64,000 nucleotides of DNA from Magnetospirillum sp. SS-4 (GTDB lineage: Bacteria; Pseudomonadota; Alphaproteobacteria; Rhodospirillales; Magnetospirillaceae): assembly GCF_902729425.1 (NCBI RefSeq), contig NZ_CACVCH010000001.1:131501-195500 (forward strand). Reading direction: 5' to 3'. Positions within the stretch are counted from its first letter, which is position 1, and the number at the start of each line of letters is the position of its first letter. Positions 32,793 to 41,830 of the stretch are shown here, piece by piece. Under the pieces are notes generated by a model. It was not told where the DNA came from and searched no databases. It saw only the letters and a list, made by a program, of their open reading frames with translations. Both the position numbers and the translations under genes were made by a program.

Positions 32793-33854
32793 ATGAAGAG
32801 CGTCCTCGCCATGCTGCTGGCGATGCTGGCCGTGGCGGCATTCCCGGGCGGAGCGGTGGCCAGCGAGCTGCGCATCCTGGCTAGGGCCTCCTACGTCTCG
32901 TCGGACCTTCTGGAGAAATTCCGGCGCGAGACCGGCATCCGCGCCACCGTCGAGGAGATTCCCGACCATATCGCCATGATCGGGATCATGACCGCCGACG
33001 TTTCCGGCGCCCGTTCCCGCTTCGACATCGCCTTTCCCCCCGATCACCGGGTGGCGGAACTGATCGAGGGCGGGCGGCTGGAGCGCATCTGGGCCGACCG
33101 GCTGCCGGGATTTTGGAATATCGAGGACCCCTGGCGGTCGCGCTCGTTCGATCCCCGCAACGAGTACACCATCCCCCATCAGTGGGGCACCACGGCCTTC
33201 GCCGTCGATACCAGGCTTCACCGGGGCGAGATCGACACCTTGCGCCTGCTGTTCGACCCGCCGGCCGATCTGGCCGGCCGGCTTGGCGTCTTGGACGACG
33301 CCGACATGGTGCAACTGGCCCTGCTGTACCTGGACGCCCCCCGCTGCACCCTTGAGGCGGAGAGGCTGGAGCAGGCGGCGCGGCTGCTGGCGCCGCTGGT
33401 CGGCCGCGCCCGGATGCTGTCCCCCGATACGGTCACCACCGCCCTCAACGATCCGGCCCTGGCCCTGGCGGTCAGTTGGAACGGCGATTCCATGCGGGCC
33501 AGGGAGGGACGGCCGTCTCTGGCCTTCGCCTATCCGCAGGAAGGCAATCTGGTGTGGACCGACGTCATCGCCCTGCCGCGCAATCCGCCCAACCGGGCCA
33601 ATGCGCTGAAGTTCCTCACCTTCATGCTGCGGCCGGAAAACGCCGCCCTGCAATCCAACTTCAACCGCTACGCCAACATGATCCGCGGCAGCGAGACCCA
33701 CATGCTGCCCCAGGTGTTGAACGCCCCCGAACTGGTGGCCCCGTGGCCGGCCAAGGTCGGCTTCGCGGCATCGTGCGACGGCCCGGCCCAGCGCCGGCAC
33801 GAGGCGGTTTGGGCCACGGTCAAGGCCGCCGCCGATGCCGGAAACGGCCGGTAG
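32793..33854 (+). CDS. Periplasmic solute-binding protein (PotD/Fe3+-type)
   Basis: 353 residues. A signal peptide (MKSVLAMLLAMLAVAAFPGGAVAS) leads into the start of a type II periplasmic binding fold: ELRILARASYVSSDLLEKFRRETGIRATVEE. Other family blocks are FDIAFPPDHRVAELIEGG, IPHQWGTTAFAVDT and LPRNPPNRANALKFLTFML. It resembles spermidine/putrescine-binding proteins. No ABC permease or ATPase lies nearby, so it is an orphan whose ligand is unknown. It starts 2 nt after the LonB-like gene. Confidence 0.85.
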   Translation: MKSVLAMLLAMLAVAAFPGGAVASELRILARASYVSSDLLEKFRRETGIRATVEEIPDHIAMIGIMTADVSGARSRFDIAFPPDHRVAELIEGGRLERIWADRLPGFWNIEDPWRSRSFDPRNEYTIPHQWGTTAFAVDTRLHRGEIDTLRLLFDPPADLAGRLGVLDDADMVQLALLYLDAPRCTLEAERLEQAARLLAPLVGRARMLSPDTVTTALNDPALALAVSWNGDSMRAREGRPSLAFAYPQEGNLVWTDVIALPRNPPNRANALKFLTFMLRPENAALQSNFNRYANMIRGSETHMLPQVLNAPELVAPWPAKVGFAASCDGPAQRRHEAVWATVKAAADAGNGR

Positions 33855-33905
33855 GCGCCGTCCTGCCTCCTGCCATGCGCTCCCGGCAGCCCTCGCGATG
33901 ACGGA
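33855..33905. repeat. Possible degenerate dispersed intergenic repeat
   Basis: The stretch containing CCTGCCATGCGCTCCCGGCA and ending in TCGCGATGACGGAAT looks like the end of the small palindromic repeats common between genes in alphaproteobacterial genomes. Only one copy is seen here, so it is provisional. Confidence 0.3.
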
Positions 33906-33948
33906 ATGTGTTAGGCTGTCGTTAACCTCACGGTTCCGGGAGGACGTC

Positions 33949-34131
33949 ATGCCGAATATTTTCGAACTGGGCGAGCGCAGCGCCGGCGATATCCGCGATC
34001 ACGACGAACTGGACTACCGCGCCACCGAGGCCCGCGCCGTCACCGACGACCCCCGGCAGGCCTATGTGCCCCGGCTCAGGATTCAGTCCACCGACGCGCT
34101 GCTGGAGATCGGTCCCGGCCGCAAGCCCTGA
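33949..34131 (+). CDS. Small protein of unknown function, 60 residues
   Basis: A GGGAGGA site at 33938-33944 supports the ATG at 33949. The protein is hydrophilic and charged (FELGERSAGDIRDHDELDYR, ending LLEIGPGRKP), with no signal or membrane segment. I do not recognise it. A strong hairpin follows, so it may be its own transcription unit. Confidence 0.6.
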   Translation: MPNIFELGERSAGDIRDHDELDYRATEARAVTDDPRQAYVPRLRIQSTDALLEIGPGRKP

Positions 34132-34136
34132 TGATC

Positions 34137-34157
34137 GGGGGAGGACGCCTCCCCCTT
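34137..34157 (+). terminator. Hairpin after the 60-residue ORF
   Basis: GGGGGAGG (34137-34144) pairs with CCTCCCCC (34148-34155) across the 3-nt loop ACG, followed by TT. The T-tract is weak. Confidence 0.55.
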
Positions 34158-34228
34158 CCGATACATTGAGAATCTGTAATGACGCCAATTCTTGAGCCGG
34201 CCGAGAATCCGGAGTATGAAGTGCGCCC

Positions 34229-34963
34229 ATGCACCGCTTCGCCAATCCCGCCCGCTTCCTGAGACTGGCCAAGGTGATCCTGCCGTATTCGTCGGGCATC
34301 GCCGTGGTCTCGCTTGGCCTGGGCCTCTGGTTCGCCCTGCTGGGCTCCCCCGCTGACTACCAGCAGGGCGAGACCGTGCGCATCATGTATGTGCACGTCC
34401 CCGCCGCCTGGATGGGCCTGTTCTGCTATGTCGCCATGGCGGTGTTCTCGGCCATGGCCCTGATCTGGAAGCATCCGCTGGCCGATCTGCTGGCCAAGGC
34501 CACCGCCCCGGTGGGCGCCGCCTTCACCTTCCTCTGCCTGGTGACCGGCTCGCTGTGGGGCAAGCCCATGTGGGGGACGTGGTGGGTGTGGGACGCCCGG
34601 CTGACCAGCATGCTGATCCTGCTGTTCCTCTATCTCGGCTACATGGCCCTGGTGAACGCCTTCGACGATCCCGAGCGCGGCCACAAGGCCGCCGCCATCC
34701 TGGCCCTGGTCGGCGTGGTCAACGTCCCCATCATCAAGTGGTCGGTGGATTGGTGGAACACGCTCCACCAGCCGGCCAGCGTGGTGAAGATGGGGGGGCC
34801 GGCCATCGACGCCTCCATGATGGTGCCGCTGCTGCTGATGGCGCTGGGCTTCAAGGCCTACTGGGTCACCGTGCTGATTTTGCGGGGCCGCGCCGAGATC
34901 GCCGCCCAGAAGATCCGGGTCATCCGCATGGCCCAGATTCACGCAGCCTCCCGGGGAGAGTGA
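34229..34963 (+). CDS. ccmC: Heme exporter CcmC
   Basis: 244 residues, about six membrane helices. The tryptophan-rich heme-handling motif WGTWWVWDARLTSML is visible, with conserved His residues on either side (MYVHVPAAW and the later NTLHQPAS). CcmC delivers heme to CcmE in the periplasm for system I cytochrome c maturation. It opens the ccmCDEFGHI run. No ccmA or ccmB gene precedes it. Confidence 0.96.
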   Translation: MHRFANPARFLRLAKVILPYSSGIAVVSLGLGLWFALLGSPADYQQGETVRIMYVHVPAAWMGLFCYVAMAVFSAMALIWKHPLADLLAKATAPVGAAFTFLCLVTGSLWGKPMWGTWWVWDARLTSMLILLFLYLGYMALVNAFDDPERGHKAAAILALVGVVNVPIIKWSVDWWNTLHQPASVVKMGGPAIDASMMVPLLLMALGFKAYWVTVLILRGRAEIAAQKIRVIRMAQIHAASRGE

Positions 34964-34971
34964 TCAACGTC

Positions 34972-35169
34972 ATGGACTCGCTGTCGGGAATCCTTCACAT
35001 GGGCGGCTATGCCGGTTTCGTCTGGCCGGCCTACGGCATCAGCATCCTGGTCCTGGTGGCGGTCCTGGCTGCGTCGCTGCTGACCGCGCGCCACGCCGAG
35101 GCCGACCTGGACGTGTTGCAACGCAACCGCCGCGCCCGGCGCGGTGGCGACTCGGAGACGCCGGAGTGA
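34972..35169 (+). CDS. ccmD: Heme exporter protein CcmD
   Basis: 65 residues with one membrane helix (FVWPAYGISILVLVAVLAASLL) and a charged cytoplasmic tail, the usual CcmD form. CcmD helps release holo-CcmE from the CcmABC complex. The ATG at 34972 is used; a GTG at 34960 overlapping ccmC is possible. Its stop overlaps the ccmE GTG. Confidence 0.85.
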   Translation: MDSLSGILHMGGYAGFVWPAYGISILVLVAVLAASLLTARHAEADLDVLQRNRRARRGGDSETPE

Positions 35170-35624
35170 CCCGCAAGCAACGCCGCCTCTATTTCGTCCT
35201 GCTCGGCCTCGCCACCCTGGGCGTGGCGGTGGCGCTGGTGCTGACCGCCATCTCGGACAGCTTGGTCTATTTCTATTCGCCCACCGACATCGTCACCCAG
35301 CGCCTGCCCGAGGGCCGGCGGATGCGGGTCGGCGGCCTTGTCGAGGCCGAAAGCCTCAAGAAGGACGGCAAGACGGTGACCTTCAAGGTCACCGACGTCA
35401 CCAACGCCATTCCGGTGTCCTATACCGGCATGCTGCCCGATCTGTTCCGAGAGGGACAAGGGGTGGTGGTCGAGGGCCGCATGGAGAAGGACGGCGTGTT
35501 CCAGGCCAGCGAAGTGCTGGCCAAGCACGACGAGAACTACATGCCCAAGGAAGTAGCCGACGCCCTGAAGAAATCGGGACAGTGGAACGACGGCAAGCAG
35601 ACGCATCCGTCGCAGCCGCAGTGA
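35166..35624 (+). CDS. ccmE: Cytochrome c heme chaperone CcmE
   Basis: 152 residues. An N-terminal anchor (LYFVLLGLATLGVAVALVLTA) leads to an OB-fold domain with VGGLVEAESL and VTDVTNAIPVSYTGMLPDLFREGQGVVVEG. The heme-binding His lies in LAKHDENYMP, as in all CcmE. GTG start at 35166 (GTGA overlap with ccmD). Confidence 0.96.
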   Translation: MTRKQRRLYFVLLGLATLGVAVALVLTAISDSLVYFYSPTDIVTQRLPEGRRMRVGGLVEAESLKKDGKTVTFKVTDVTNAIPVSYTGMLPDLFREGQGVVVEGRMEKDGVFQASEVLAKHDENYMPKEVADALKKSGQWNDGKQTHPSQPQ

Positions 35625-35628
35625 TTTC

Positions 35629-35691
35629 AGCCGTCATGCCCGGTCGTCGATCCGGGCATCCATGGACTTCCGGGCCGCGCCCGGGAGTGAC
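35629..35691. repeat. Palindromic dispersed intergenic repeat between ccmE and ccmF
   Basis: GTCATGCCCGG ... CCGGGCATCCATGGA ... GCCCGGGAGTGACG forms a nested palindrome whose ends (GTCATGCCCG and CGGGAGTGACG) look like a REP-type element widespread between alphaproteobacterial genes. It interrupts the tight ccm gene order by 88 nt. Confidence 0.5.
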
Positions 35692-35712
35692 GAGAGCGAG
35701 GAACGAGCCCCC

Positions 35713-37698
35713 ATGATCGCCGAGATTGGCCATTTCGCCCTGATTCTGGCCCTGTGCGTGGCCATGGTTCAGGCCGTCGTCCCCCTGATGGGAGCCCGGC
35801 GCGGCCAGGCGTCGTGGATGGCGGTGGCCGAACCGGCCTCGGCCCTGCAATTCCTGTTCATCGCCGTGGCCTTCGCGGCGCTGACCAACGCCTATGTCAC
35901 CAGCGACTTCTCGGTGATGAACGTCGCCCAGAACAGCCACACCGAAAAGCCCATGCTGTACAAGGTGGCCGGCGTGTGGGGCAATCACGAGGGATCGCTG
36001 CTGCTGTGGATCACCATCCTGGCGCTGTTCGGCTTCGCCGTCACCTTGTTCGGCCGCAACCTGCCGATCGGGCTCAAGTGCCGCGCCCTGGCGGTCCAGG
36101 CGATGATCGCGGTGGGTTTCCTGCTGTTCATCCTGCTGACCTCGAACCCCTTCGCCCGGCTGGAGCCGCCGCCCTTGGACGGCAGCGGCCTCAACCCCAT
36201 GCTTCAGGACCCCGGCCTCGCCTTCCATCCGCCGTTCCTCTATCTGGGCTATGTCGGCTTCTCCATGGCGTTCTCGTTCGCCATCGCCGCCTTGCTGGAG
36301 GGCCGGGTGGACGCCGCCTGGGCGCGCTGGGTGCGCCCCTGGACCCTGGCCGCCTGGGTGTTCCTGACCGGCGGCATCATCCTGGGATCGTGGTGGGCCT
36401 ATTACACCCTGGGCTGGGGCGGCTGGTGGTTTTGGGACCCGGTGGAAAACGCCTCGTTCATGCCGTGGCTGGCCGGGACCGCCCTGCTGCATTCCGCCAT
36501 CGTGGTGGAAAAGCGCGACGCCCTGAAAAGCTGGACCATCCTGCTGGCCATCGTCGCCTTCGGCTTCTCGCTGCTGGGGACCTTCCTGGTGCGCTCGGGC
36601 GTGCTGACCAGCGTGCACGCCTTCGCCACCGATCCGGCCCGCGGCGTGTTCATCCTGCTGCTGCTGGTGCTGGCGGTGGGCGGGTCGTTCATGCTCTACG
36701 CCATGCGGGCGCCAGCCATGAAGATGGGCGGCCTGTTCGCGCCGCTGTCACGGGAAGGATCGCTGCTGCTCAACAACGTGCTGCTGTCCACCGGCGCCGC
36801 CACCGTGCTGTTGGGCACGCTGTATCCGCTGATCGCCGATGCGCTGAACCTGGGCAAGGTCACGGTGGGGCCGCCGTTCTTCAACTCCGTGTTCCTGCCG
36901 CTGATGGCGCCCATGGCGGCGATGATGGCGGTTGGCCCCATGATGGCCTGGAAGCGCGGCGATCTCGCCGGCGTGCTGGGCCGGCTGAAATTCGTCGCCG
37001 CCATCGCCCTGGGCGCCGGCCTGCTGGTGTGGTTCCTCCAGGGCGGCAGCGCCGGCCCGTGGTGGACCGGCGCCGGCTTCGCCCTGGCGGTGTGGCTGGG
37101 TCTCGGCACCCTGGTCGACCTGGCCGAGCGCATCGGCCTGATCGACGCGCCGGCCGAGGCGCTGGGACGCGCCGCCCGCCTGCCGCGTTCGACCTGGGGC
37201 ATGGTGCTGGCCCATTTCGGCGTGGCGGTGTTCATCATCGGCCTGACCGCCTCGGCCGCCTGGACCGAGGAACGCATCCAGACCCAGAAGATCGGCGAGA
37301 CCGTCATGGTGGGCGGCTACGGCGTCACCCTGAAGGCGGTCAACGACGTGCCCGGCCCCAATTACATGGCCCATCGCGCCACCTTCGAGATCAGCCGGAA
37401 CGGCAAGGTGATCGACGTGATGGAACCGGAAAAGCGGGTCTACCGCCAGCCGCCGCGACCGATCACCACGGCGGCCATCCGGTCCGGCATCATCGGCGAC
37501 CTCTACGTGGTCATCGGCGACCCCGACCCCGCCAAGGACGGCCACGTCACCCGGCTGTACTTCAATCCCTGCATTCCCTGGCTGTGGGCGGGCGCCGGCC
37601 TGCTGATCCTGGGCGGAACCATCAGCCTGCTCGACCGCCGCCACCGGGTCGGCGCCCCCACCCGCGCCCACGCCCGCGGCCGGAGGGCACGGGCATGA
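35713..37698 (+). CDS. ccmF: Cytochrome c heme lyase CcmF
   Basis: 661 residues, polytopic, normal CcmF length. The WWD motif reads LGWGGWWFWDPVENASFMPW, and conserved His residues flank it. NHEGSLLLW and HPPFLYLGYVGF are further CcmF blocks. It attaches heme from CcmE to apocytochrome CXXCH motifs. The ATG at 35713 is chosen from homologous starts (MIAEIGHFALILAL). Its stop overlaps ccmG. Confidence 0.97.
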   Translation: MIAEIGHFALILALCVAMVQAVVPLMGARRGQASWMAVAEPASALQFLFIAVAFAALTNAYVTSDFSVMNVAQNSHTEKPMLYKVAGVWGNHEGSLLLWITILALFGFAVTLFGRNLPIGLKCRALAVQAMIAVGFLLFILLTSNPFARLEPPPLDGSGLNPMLQDPGLAFHPPFLYLGYVGFSMAFSFAIAALLEGRVDAAWARWVRPWTLAAWVFLTGGIILGSWWAYYTLGWGGWWFWDPVENASFMPWLAGTALLHSAIVVEKRDALKSWTILLAIVAFGFSLLGTFLVRSGVLTSVHAFATDPARGVFILLLLVLAVGGSFMLYAMRAPAMKMGGLFAPLSREGSLLLNNVLLSTGAATVLLGTLYPLIADALNLGKVTVGPPFFNSVFLPLMAPMAAMMAVGPMMAWKRGDLAGVLGRLKFVAAIALGAGLLVWFLQGGSAGPWWTGAGFALAVWLGLGTLVDLAERIGLIDAPAEALGRAARLPRSTWGMVLAHFGVAVFIIGLTASAAWTEERIQTQKIGETVMVGGYGVTLKAVNDVPGPNYMAHRATFEISRNGKVIDVMEPEKRVYRQPPRPITTAAIRSGIIGDLYVVIGDPDPAKDGHVTRLYFNPCIPWLWAGAGLLILGGTISLLDRRHRVGAPTRAHARGRRARA

Positions 37699-38234
37699 AG
37701 CGCGCCCTGTATCTGCTGCCGGTCGCCATCTTCGCCGCCATGGCCCTGCTGTTCGTCAAGGGCCTGACCATGGACCCCAAGGCGATTCCATCGGTGCTGA
37801 TCGACCGGCCGGTGCCCGAGATGGCCCTGCCGCCGCTGCCGGGCCGCGGCGAGGATACCGGACTGGCCACCAGGGATCTGAAGGGGCGGGTGTCGCTGGT
37901 CAACATCTACGGCTCGTGGTGCATCGCCTGCGTCCAGGAGCATCCCTACCTGATGGAATACAGCAAATCCGGCATCGTGCCCATTCACGGCATCGACTGG
38001 CGCGACGACCCCGTCCAGGGCGCCGCCTGGCTGAAGAAGCACGGCGACCCCTATGACCGGGTCGGCGTCGACCCGGCCCCCGGCCGCGCCGCCGTCGATT
38101 TCGGCGTCACCGGCGCCCCCGAAAGCTTCATCGTCGATAAGAACGGCATCATCCGCTACAAGCATATCGGCCCCATCTCGCCCGAGGTCTGGAACAAGAC
38201 CTTGCTGCCGATCATCCGGGAGCTGCAAAAATGA
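37695..38234 (+). CDS. ccmG: Thiol:disulfide interchange protein CcmG/DsbE
   Basis: 179 residues. One N-terminal membrane anchor is followed by a thioredoxin domain with the active site GSWCIACVQEHP and the cis-Pro region GVTGAPESFIVD. CcmG reduces the apocytochrome heme-binding cysteines. It overlaps ccmF by 4 nt and ccmH by 4 nt. Confidence 0.95.
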   Translation: MKRALYLLPVAIFAAMALLFVKGLTMDPKAIPSVLIDRPVPEMALPPLPGRGEDTGLATRDLKGRVSLVNIYGSWCIACVQEHPYLMEYSKSGIVPIHGIDWRDDPVQGAAWLKKHGDPYDRVGVDPAPGRAAVDFGVTGAPESFIVDKNGIIRYKHIGPISPEVWNKTLLPIIRELQK

Positions 38235-38698
38235 AGTGGATTTTGGGTGTGCTGATGATGGCGCTCGCCACATCGGCGTTCGCCGTCAATCCCGACGAGA
38301 TGCTGAAGGACCCGGCCCAGGAGCACCGCGCCCGCGAACTGGGCAAGGATTTGCGTTGTCTGGTCTGCCAGAACCAGTCCATCGACGATTCCGACGCCGA
38401 TCTGGCCAAGGACCTGCGCGTCATCGTGCGCGAACGCATCATGGCCGGCGATTCCGACGATCAGGTCAGGAAATTCGTGGTCGATCGCTATGGCGACTAC
38501 GTGCTGCTGACGCCCCCGTTCAAGGGCACCACCCTGGTGCTGTGGGTAGGGCCGTTCGTGCTGTTCGCCGGCGCCCTGGCGGTGGTGTTCGGCTTCTATC
38601 GCCGCCGGCGCGCCGGCGACGCCGCCGCGCCGGTGACGCCGCTGTCCGCCGAAGAGAAGCGCCGCCTGGAAAAGTTGCTGAAGGAGCAGGGCCAGTGA
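38231..38698 (+). CDS. ccmH: Cytochrome c maturation protein CcmH
   Basis: 155 residues. A signal peptide precedes the redox motif LRCLVCQNQSI, and one C-terminal membrane helix (TLVLWVGPFVLFAGALAVVFGFY) is present. The CcmH dithiol works with CcmG on apocytochrome thiols. It overlaps ccmI by 4 nt. Confidence 0.95.
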   Translation: MKWILGVLMMALATSAFAVNPDEMLKDPAQEHRARELGKDLRCLVCQNQSIDDSDADLAKDLRVIVRERIMAGDSDDQVRKFVVDRYGDYVLLTPPFKGTTLVLWVGPFVLFAGALAVVFGFYRRRRAGDAAAPVTPLSAEEKRRLEKLLKEQGQ

Positions 38699-39528
38699 TC
38701 TGGATCGTCTTTGCCGCCATGGTGGCCCTGGCGCTGGCCGTTCTGCTGCGTCCGCTGCTGCGGCCCGCCGCCCCCGACGCCAGCCGCGCCGAGTACGATC
38801 TGGCGGTCTACCGCGACCAGTTGGACGAAATCGGCCGCGATATCGAACGCGGCCTGCTGTCCGCCGATCAGGCCGAGGCGGCCCGCACCGAGATTCAGCG
38901 GCGCATGCTGAACGCCGCCGAAACCGGGAGTTCTCCGGCCCCGGCCACCGGCAAATCCGGCGGCGCCATCGCCATGGCGATCGCGGTGGCGCTGCCGCTG
39001 GCGGCGCTGGGACTGTACCTGCCGCTGGGCGTTCCCGAACTGCCGGACCAGCCCTATTCCGGCCGTGCCGATCAGGTCGCCCGCATGAAGGAGCAGGCCT
39101 CCACCATCCAGGCCATGGTCGAGCGTCTGGCCGAGCGGCTTAAGACCGATCCCGCCGACGGCAAGGGCTGGGCCATGCTGGGGCGGTCCTACGCCGCGCT
39201 GGGCCAGATCGAGGAGGCCAAGGACGCCTACCGCAACGCCGTCACCCTGTTGAAGGACGACGTGCCGTCCCGCGTCGAATACGCCAGCCTGCTGATGGAC
39301 GAGGCCGAGGGCGGCAAGCTGCCGGTCGACGTGGTCCGGCTGATGACCGAGGTGCTGCTGCTCGACCCCGACCAGCCGGACGCCCTTTATTTCGTCGGTC
39401 TCGACGCCGCCATCCGCGAGGACAAGGAAACCGCCGGCAAGCTGTGGACCCGGCTGTTGAACCTGTTGCCGGCGGATTCCCCGGCCCGCGCCCATGTCCA
39501 GCAGCAACTGGACGCCCTGAAGTCGTAG
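38695..39528 (+). CDS. ccmI: Cytochrome c maturation protein CcmI (apocytochrome chaperone)
   Basis: 277 residues. Two N-terminal membrane segments (about residues 1-20 and 90-115) enclose a charged cytoplasmic loop with the family pattern YDLAVYRDQLDEIGRDIERG. A periplasmic TPR domain follows (GWAMLGRSYAALGQIEEAKDAYRNAV). It holds the C-termini of apocytochromes. GTG start at 38695 overlaps the ccmH stop. It ends the ccm operon. Confidence 0.92.
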   Translation: MIWIVFAAMVALALAVLLRPLLRPAAPDASRAEYDLAVYRDQLDEIGRDIERGLLSADQAEAARTEIQRRMLNAAETGSSPAPATGKSGGAIAMAIAVALPLAALGLYLPLGVPELPDQPYSGRADQVARMKEQASTIQAMVERLAERLKTDPADGKGWAMLGRSYAALGQIEEAKDAYRNAVTLLKDDVPSRVEYASLLMDEAEGGKLPVDVVRLMTEVLLLDPDQPDALYFVGLDAAIREDKETAGKLWTRLLNLLPADSPARAHVQQQLDALKS

Positions 39529-39584
39529 CGGCCCAGCCCCCACGGCGGGCCGCTACGATATCTGGACGGCAGGACGGTGCCTTG

Positions 39585-39905
39585 CTAGACCGTCGCTATC
39601 TCCTTAATTTTCACGTTGTCATAGATTGCAGCAGTGACCTTCAATCGGTCAGCATGGGCGAAAATATCGTCCAAACTCTCAATGCGAACCCGTTCCTCAT
39701 TTTTGTCCGCATCGAACAAACCGAGATATTTAACCCCTCGGTTAAGGTGCAGACGGCAGATGGGCCTCCGGTTGTTGTCGTCCAACAAGATTGCACAATA
39801 GCTCTTGGCATCGCGCATGGTGACTCGCTCCACCTTGACTACCTCACGCACAATGGCGCGGACGATGTGGTAGCCGTCGATTTCCTCTTGGGTAGTGCTC
39901 GGCTG
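39585..39905 (-). pseudogene. C-terminal relic of an HsdR_N-type restriction endonuclease
   Basis: The minus-strand frame reads about 106 residues: TTQEEIDGYHIVRAIVREVV, then RDAKSYCAILLDDNNRRPIC and GVKYLGLFDADKNEERVRIE, ending in SLDDIFAHADRLKVTAAIYD. This is the conserved C-terminal domain of proteins with an HsdR N-terminal-type nuclease. The frame is closed by a stop at 39906-39908. A different frame (start at 39951) gives unrelated-looking sequence, consistent with a frameshift at the break. The nuclease domain is absent. The DNA is clearly lower in GC than its neighbours, which points to past horizontal transfer. Confidence 0.8.
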
Positions 39906-40008
39906 TCACGCCCTCATTCACCCGTTCACCCTGGGCTGAGGCAGGAGACATCTTCCCAAAAGCGATGGCCGGCATTATGGTCCGGCAGCCTCAGGAAGAA
40001 TGAACTCC

Positions 40009-41811
40009 ATGACCAAGCTGACCCATATCCGCAACTTCTCCATCGTCGCCCACATCGACCACGGCAAGTCGACCCTGGCCGATCGGCTGATCCAGGCCTG
40101 CGGCGCCATCGAGGCGCGCGACATGAAGGATCAGATCCTCGATTCCATGGACATCGAGCGCGAGCGCGGCATCACCATCAAGGCCCAGACCGTCCGCCTG
40201 AACTACACGGCCAAGGACGGCAAGACCTATCAGCTCAACCTGATGGACACGCCCGGCCATGTGGACTTCGCCTATGAGGTCTCGCGCTCGCTGGCCGCCT
40301 GCGAGGGCTCGCTGCTGGTGGTGGACGCCAGCCAGGGGGTCGAGGCCCAGACCCTGGCCAATGTCTACCACGCCCTGGACGCCGGCCACGAGGTGGTGCC
40401 GATCCTGAACAAGATCGACCTGCCGGCGGCCGAGCCCGACCGGGTCAAGCAGCAGATCGAGGACGTCATCGGCCTGGACACCTCGGACGCGGTGATGATC
40501 TCGGCCAAGACCGGCATCGGCATCGATCTGGTGCTGGAAGCCCTGGTCACCCGCCTGCCGCCGCCCGAGGGCGAGGAGAACGAGCCGCTTCAGGCGCTGC
40601 TGGTCGATTCCTGGTACGACCCCTATCTGGGCGTCATCATCCTGGTGCGCATCAAGAACGGCGTCCTCAGGAAGGGCCAGAAGATCCGCATGATGGCCAC
40701 CGGCATCGCCTATCAGGTCGACACCGTCGGCTACTTCACCCCCAAGATCGTTCAGTGCGGCGAATTGAGGCCGGGCGAGATGGGATTCTTCACCGCCGGC
40801 ATCAAGGCGGTGGCCGACACCAAGGTGGGCGATACCGTCACCGACGATAAGAAGCCGGCTGAGGCGCCGCTGCCGGGCTTCAAGCCCAGCGTGCCGGTGG
40901 TGTGGTGCGGCCTGTTCCCCATCGACGCCGCCGATTACGAGGACCTGCGCGATTCGCTCGCCAAGCTGCGCCTCAACGACGCCAGCTTCCAGTACGAGCC
41001 CGAAACCTCGGCGGCGCTGGGCTTCGGCTTCCGCTGCGGCTTCCTGGGACTGCTGCATCTGGAGATCATCCAGGAGCGGCTGGAGCGGGAATTCAACCTG
41101 GACCTGATCACCACGGCGCCGTCCGTGGTCTATCGCGTCCACCTGACCAACGGCGAGATGCATGAACTGCACAACCCCGCCGACATGCCCGACCCGGCCC
41201 GCATCGACCACATGGAGGAGCCCTGGATCAAGGCCACCATCATGGTGCCCGACGAGTATCTGGGGCCGGTGCTGACCCTGTGCACCGAGCGGCGCGGCCA
41301 GCAGATCGACCTGACCTATGCCGGCTCGCGCGCCATGGCGGTCTACAAGCTGCCGCTGAACGAGGTGGTGTTCGACTTCTACGATCGCCTCAAGTCCATC
41401 TCGCGCGGCTATGCCAGCTTCGATTACGAGGTCGATTCCTATACCGAGAGTGAACTGGTCAAGGTTTCGATCCTGGTCAACGCCGAGCCGGTGGACGCTC
41501 TGTCCTTCGTGGTGCACAAGGCCAACGCCGAATCCAGGGGGCGCGGCATCTGCCAGCGCCTGAAGGAGCTGATTCCCCGCCAGATGTTCCAGATCGCCAT
41601 CCAGGCCGCCATCGGCGGACGCATCGTCGCCCGCGAAAGCATCAGCGCGCTGAGGAAGGACGTCACCGCCAAGTGCTATGGCGGCGACGCCACCCGCAAG
41701 CGCAAGCTGCTGGAGAAGCAGAAGGAAGGCAAGAAGCGCATGCGCCAGTTCGGCAAGGTCGAAATTCCGCAATCAGCCTTCCTCGCCGCCCTCAAGATGG
41801 GCGACGACTGA
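40009..41811 (+). CDS. lepA: Elongation factor 4 (LepA)
   Basis: 600 residues, a translational GTPase. The G1 motif is [15 protein letters not shown]3 is DTPGHVDF, G4 is NKID, and the LepA-specific C-terminal domain is intact ([21 protein letters not shown]). EF4 acts on stalled or back-translocating ribosomes. I prefer the ATG at 40009, 10 nt after AGGAAG; the ATG at 40000 is only 1-3 nt from the same site and is less likely. Confidence 0.96.
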   Translation: MTKLTHIRNFSIVAHIDHGKSTLADRLIQACGAIEARDMKDQILDSMDIERERGITIKAQTVRLNYTAKDGKTYQLNLMDTPGHVDFAYEVSRSLAACEGSLLVVDASQGVEAQTLANVYHALDAGHEVVPILNKIDLPAAEPDRVKQQIEDVIGLDTSDAVMISAKTGIGIDLVLEALVTRLPPPEGEENEPLQALLVDSWYDPYLGVIILVRIKNGVLRKGQKIRMMATGIAYQVDTVGYFTPKIVQCGELRPGEMGFFTAGIKAVADTKVGDTVTDDKKPAEAPLPGFKPSVPVVWCGLFPIDAADYEDLRDSLAKLRLNDASFQYEPETSAALGFGFRCGFLGLLHLEIIQERLEREFNLDLITTAPSVVYRVHLTNGEMHELHNPADMPDPARIDHMEEPWIKATIMVPDEYLGPVLTLCTERRGQQIDLTYAGSRAMAVYKLPLNEVVFDFYDRLKSISRGYASFDYEVDSYTESELVKVSILVNAEPVDALSFVVHKANAESRGRGICQRLKELIPRQMFQIAIQAAIGGRIVARESISALRKDVTAKCYGGDATRKRKLLEKQKEGKKRMRQFGKVEIPQSAFLAALKMGDD

Positions 41812-41830
41812 TGGTCCCGGCGGCCTGACA

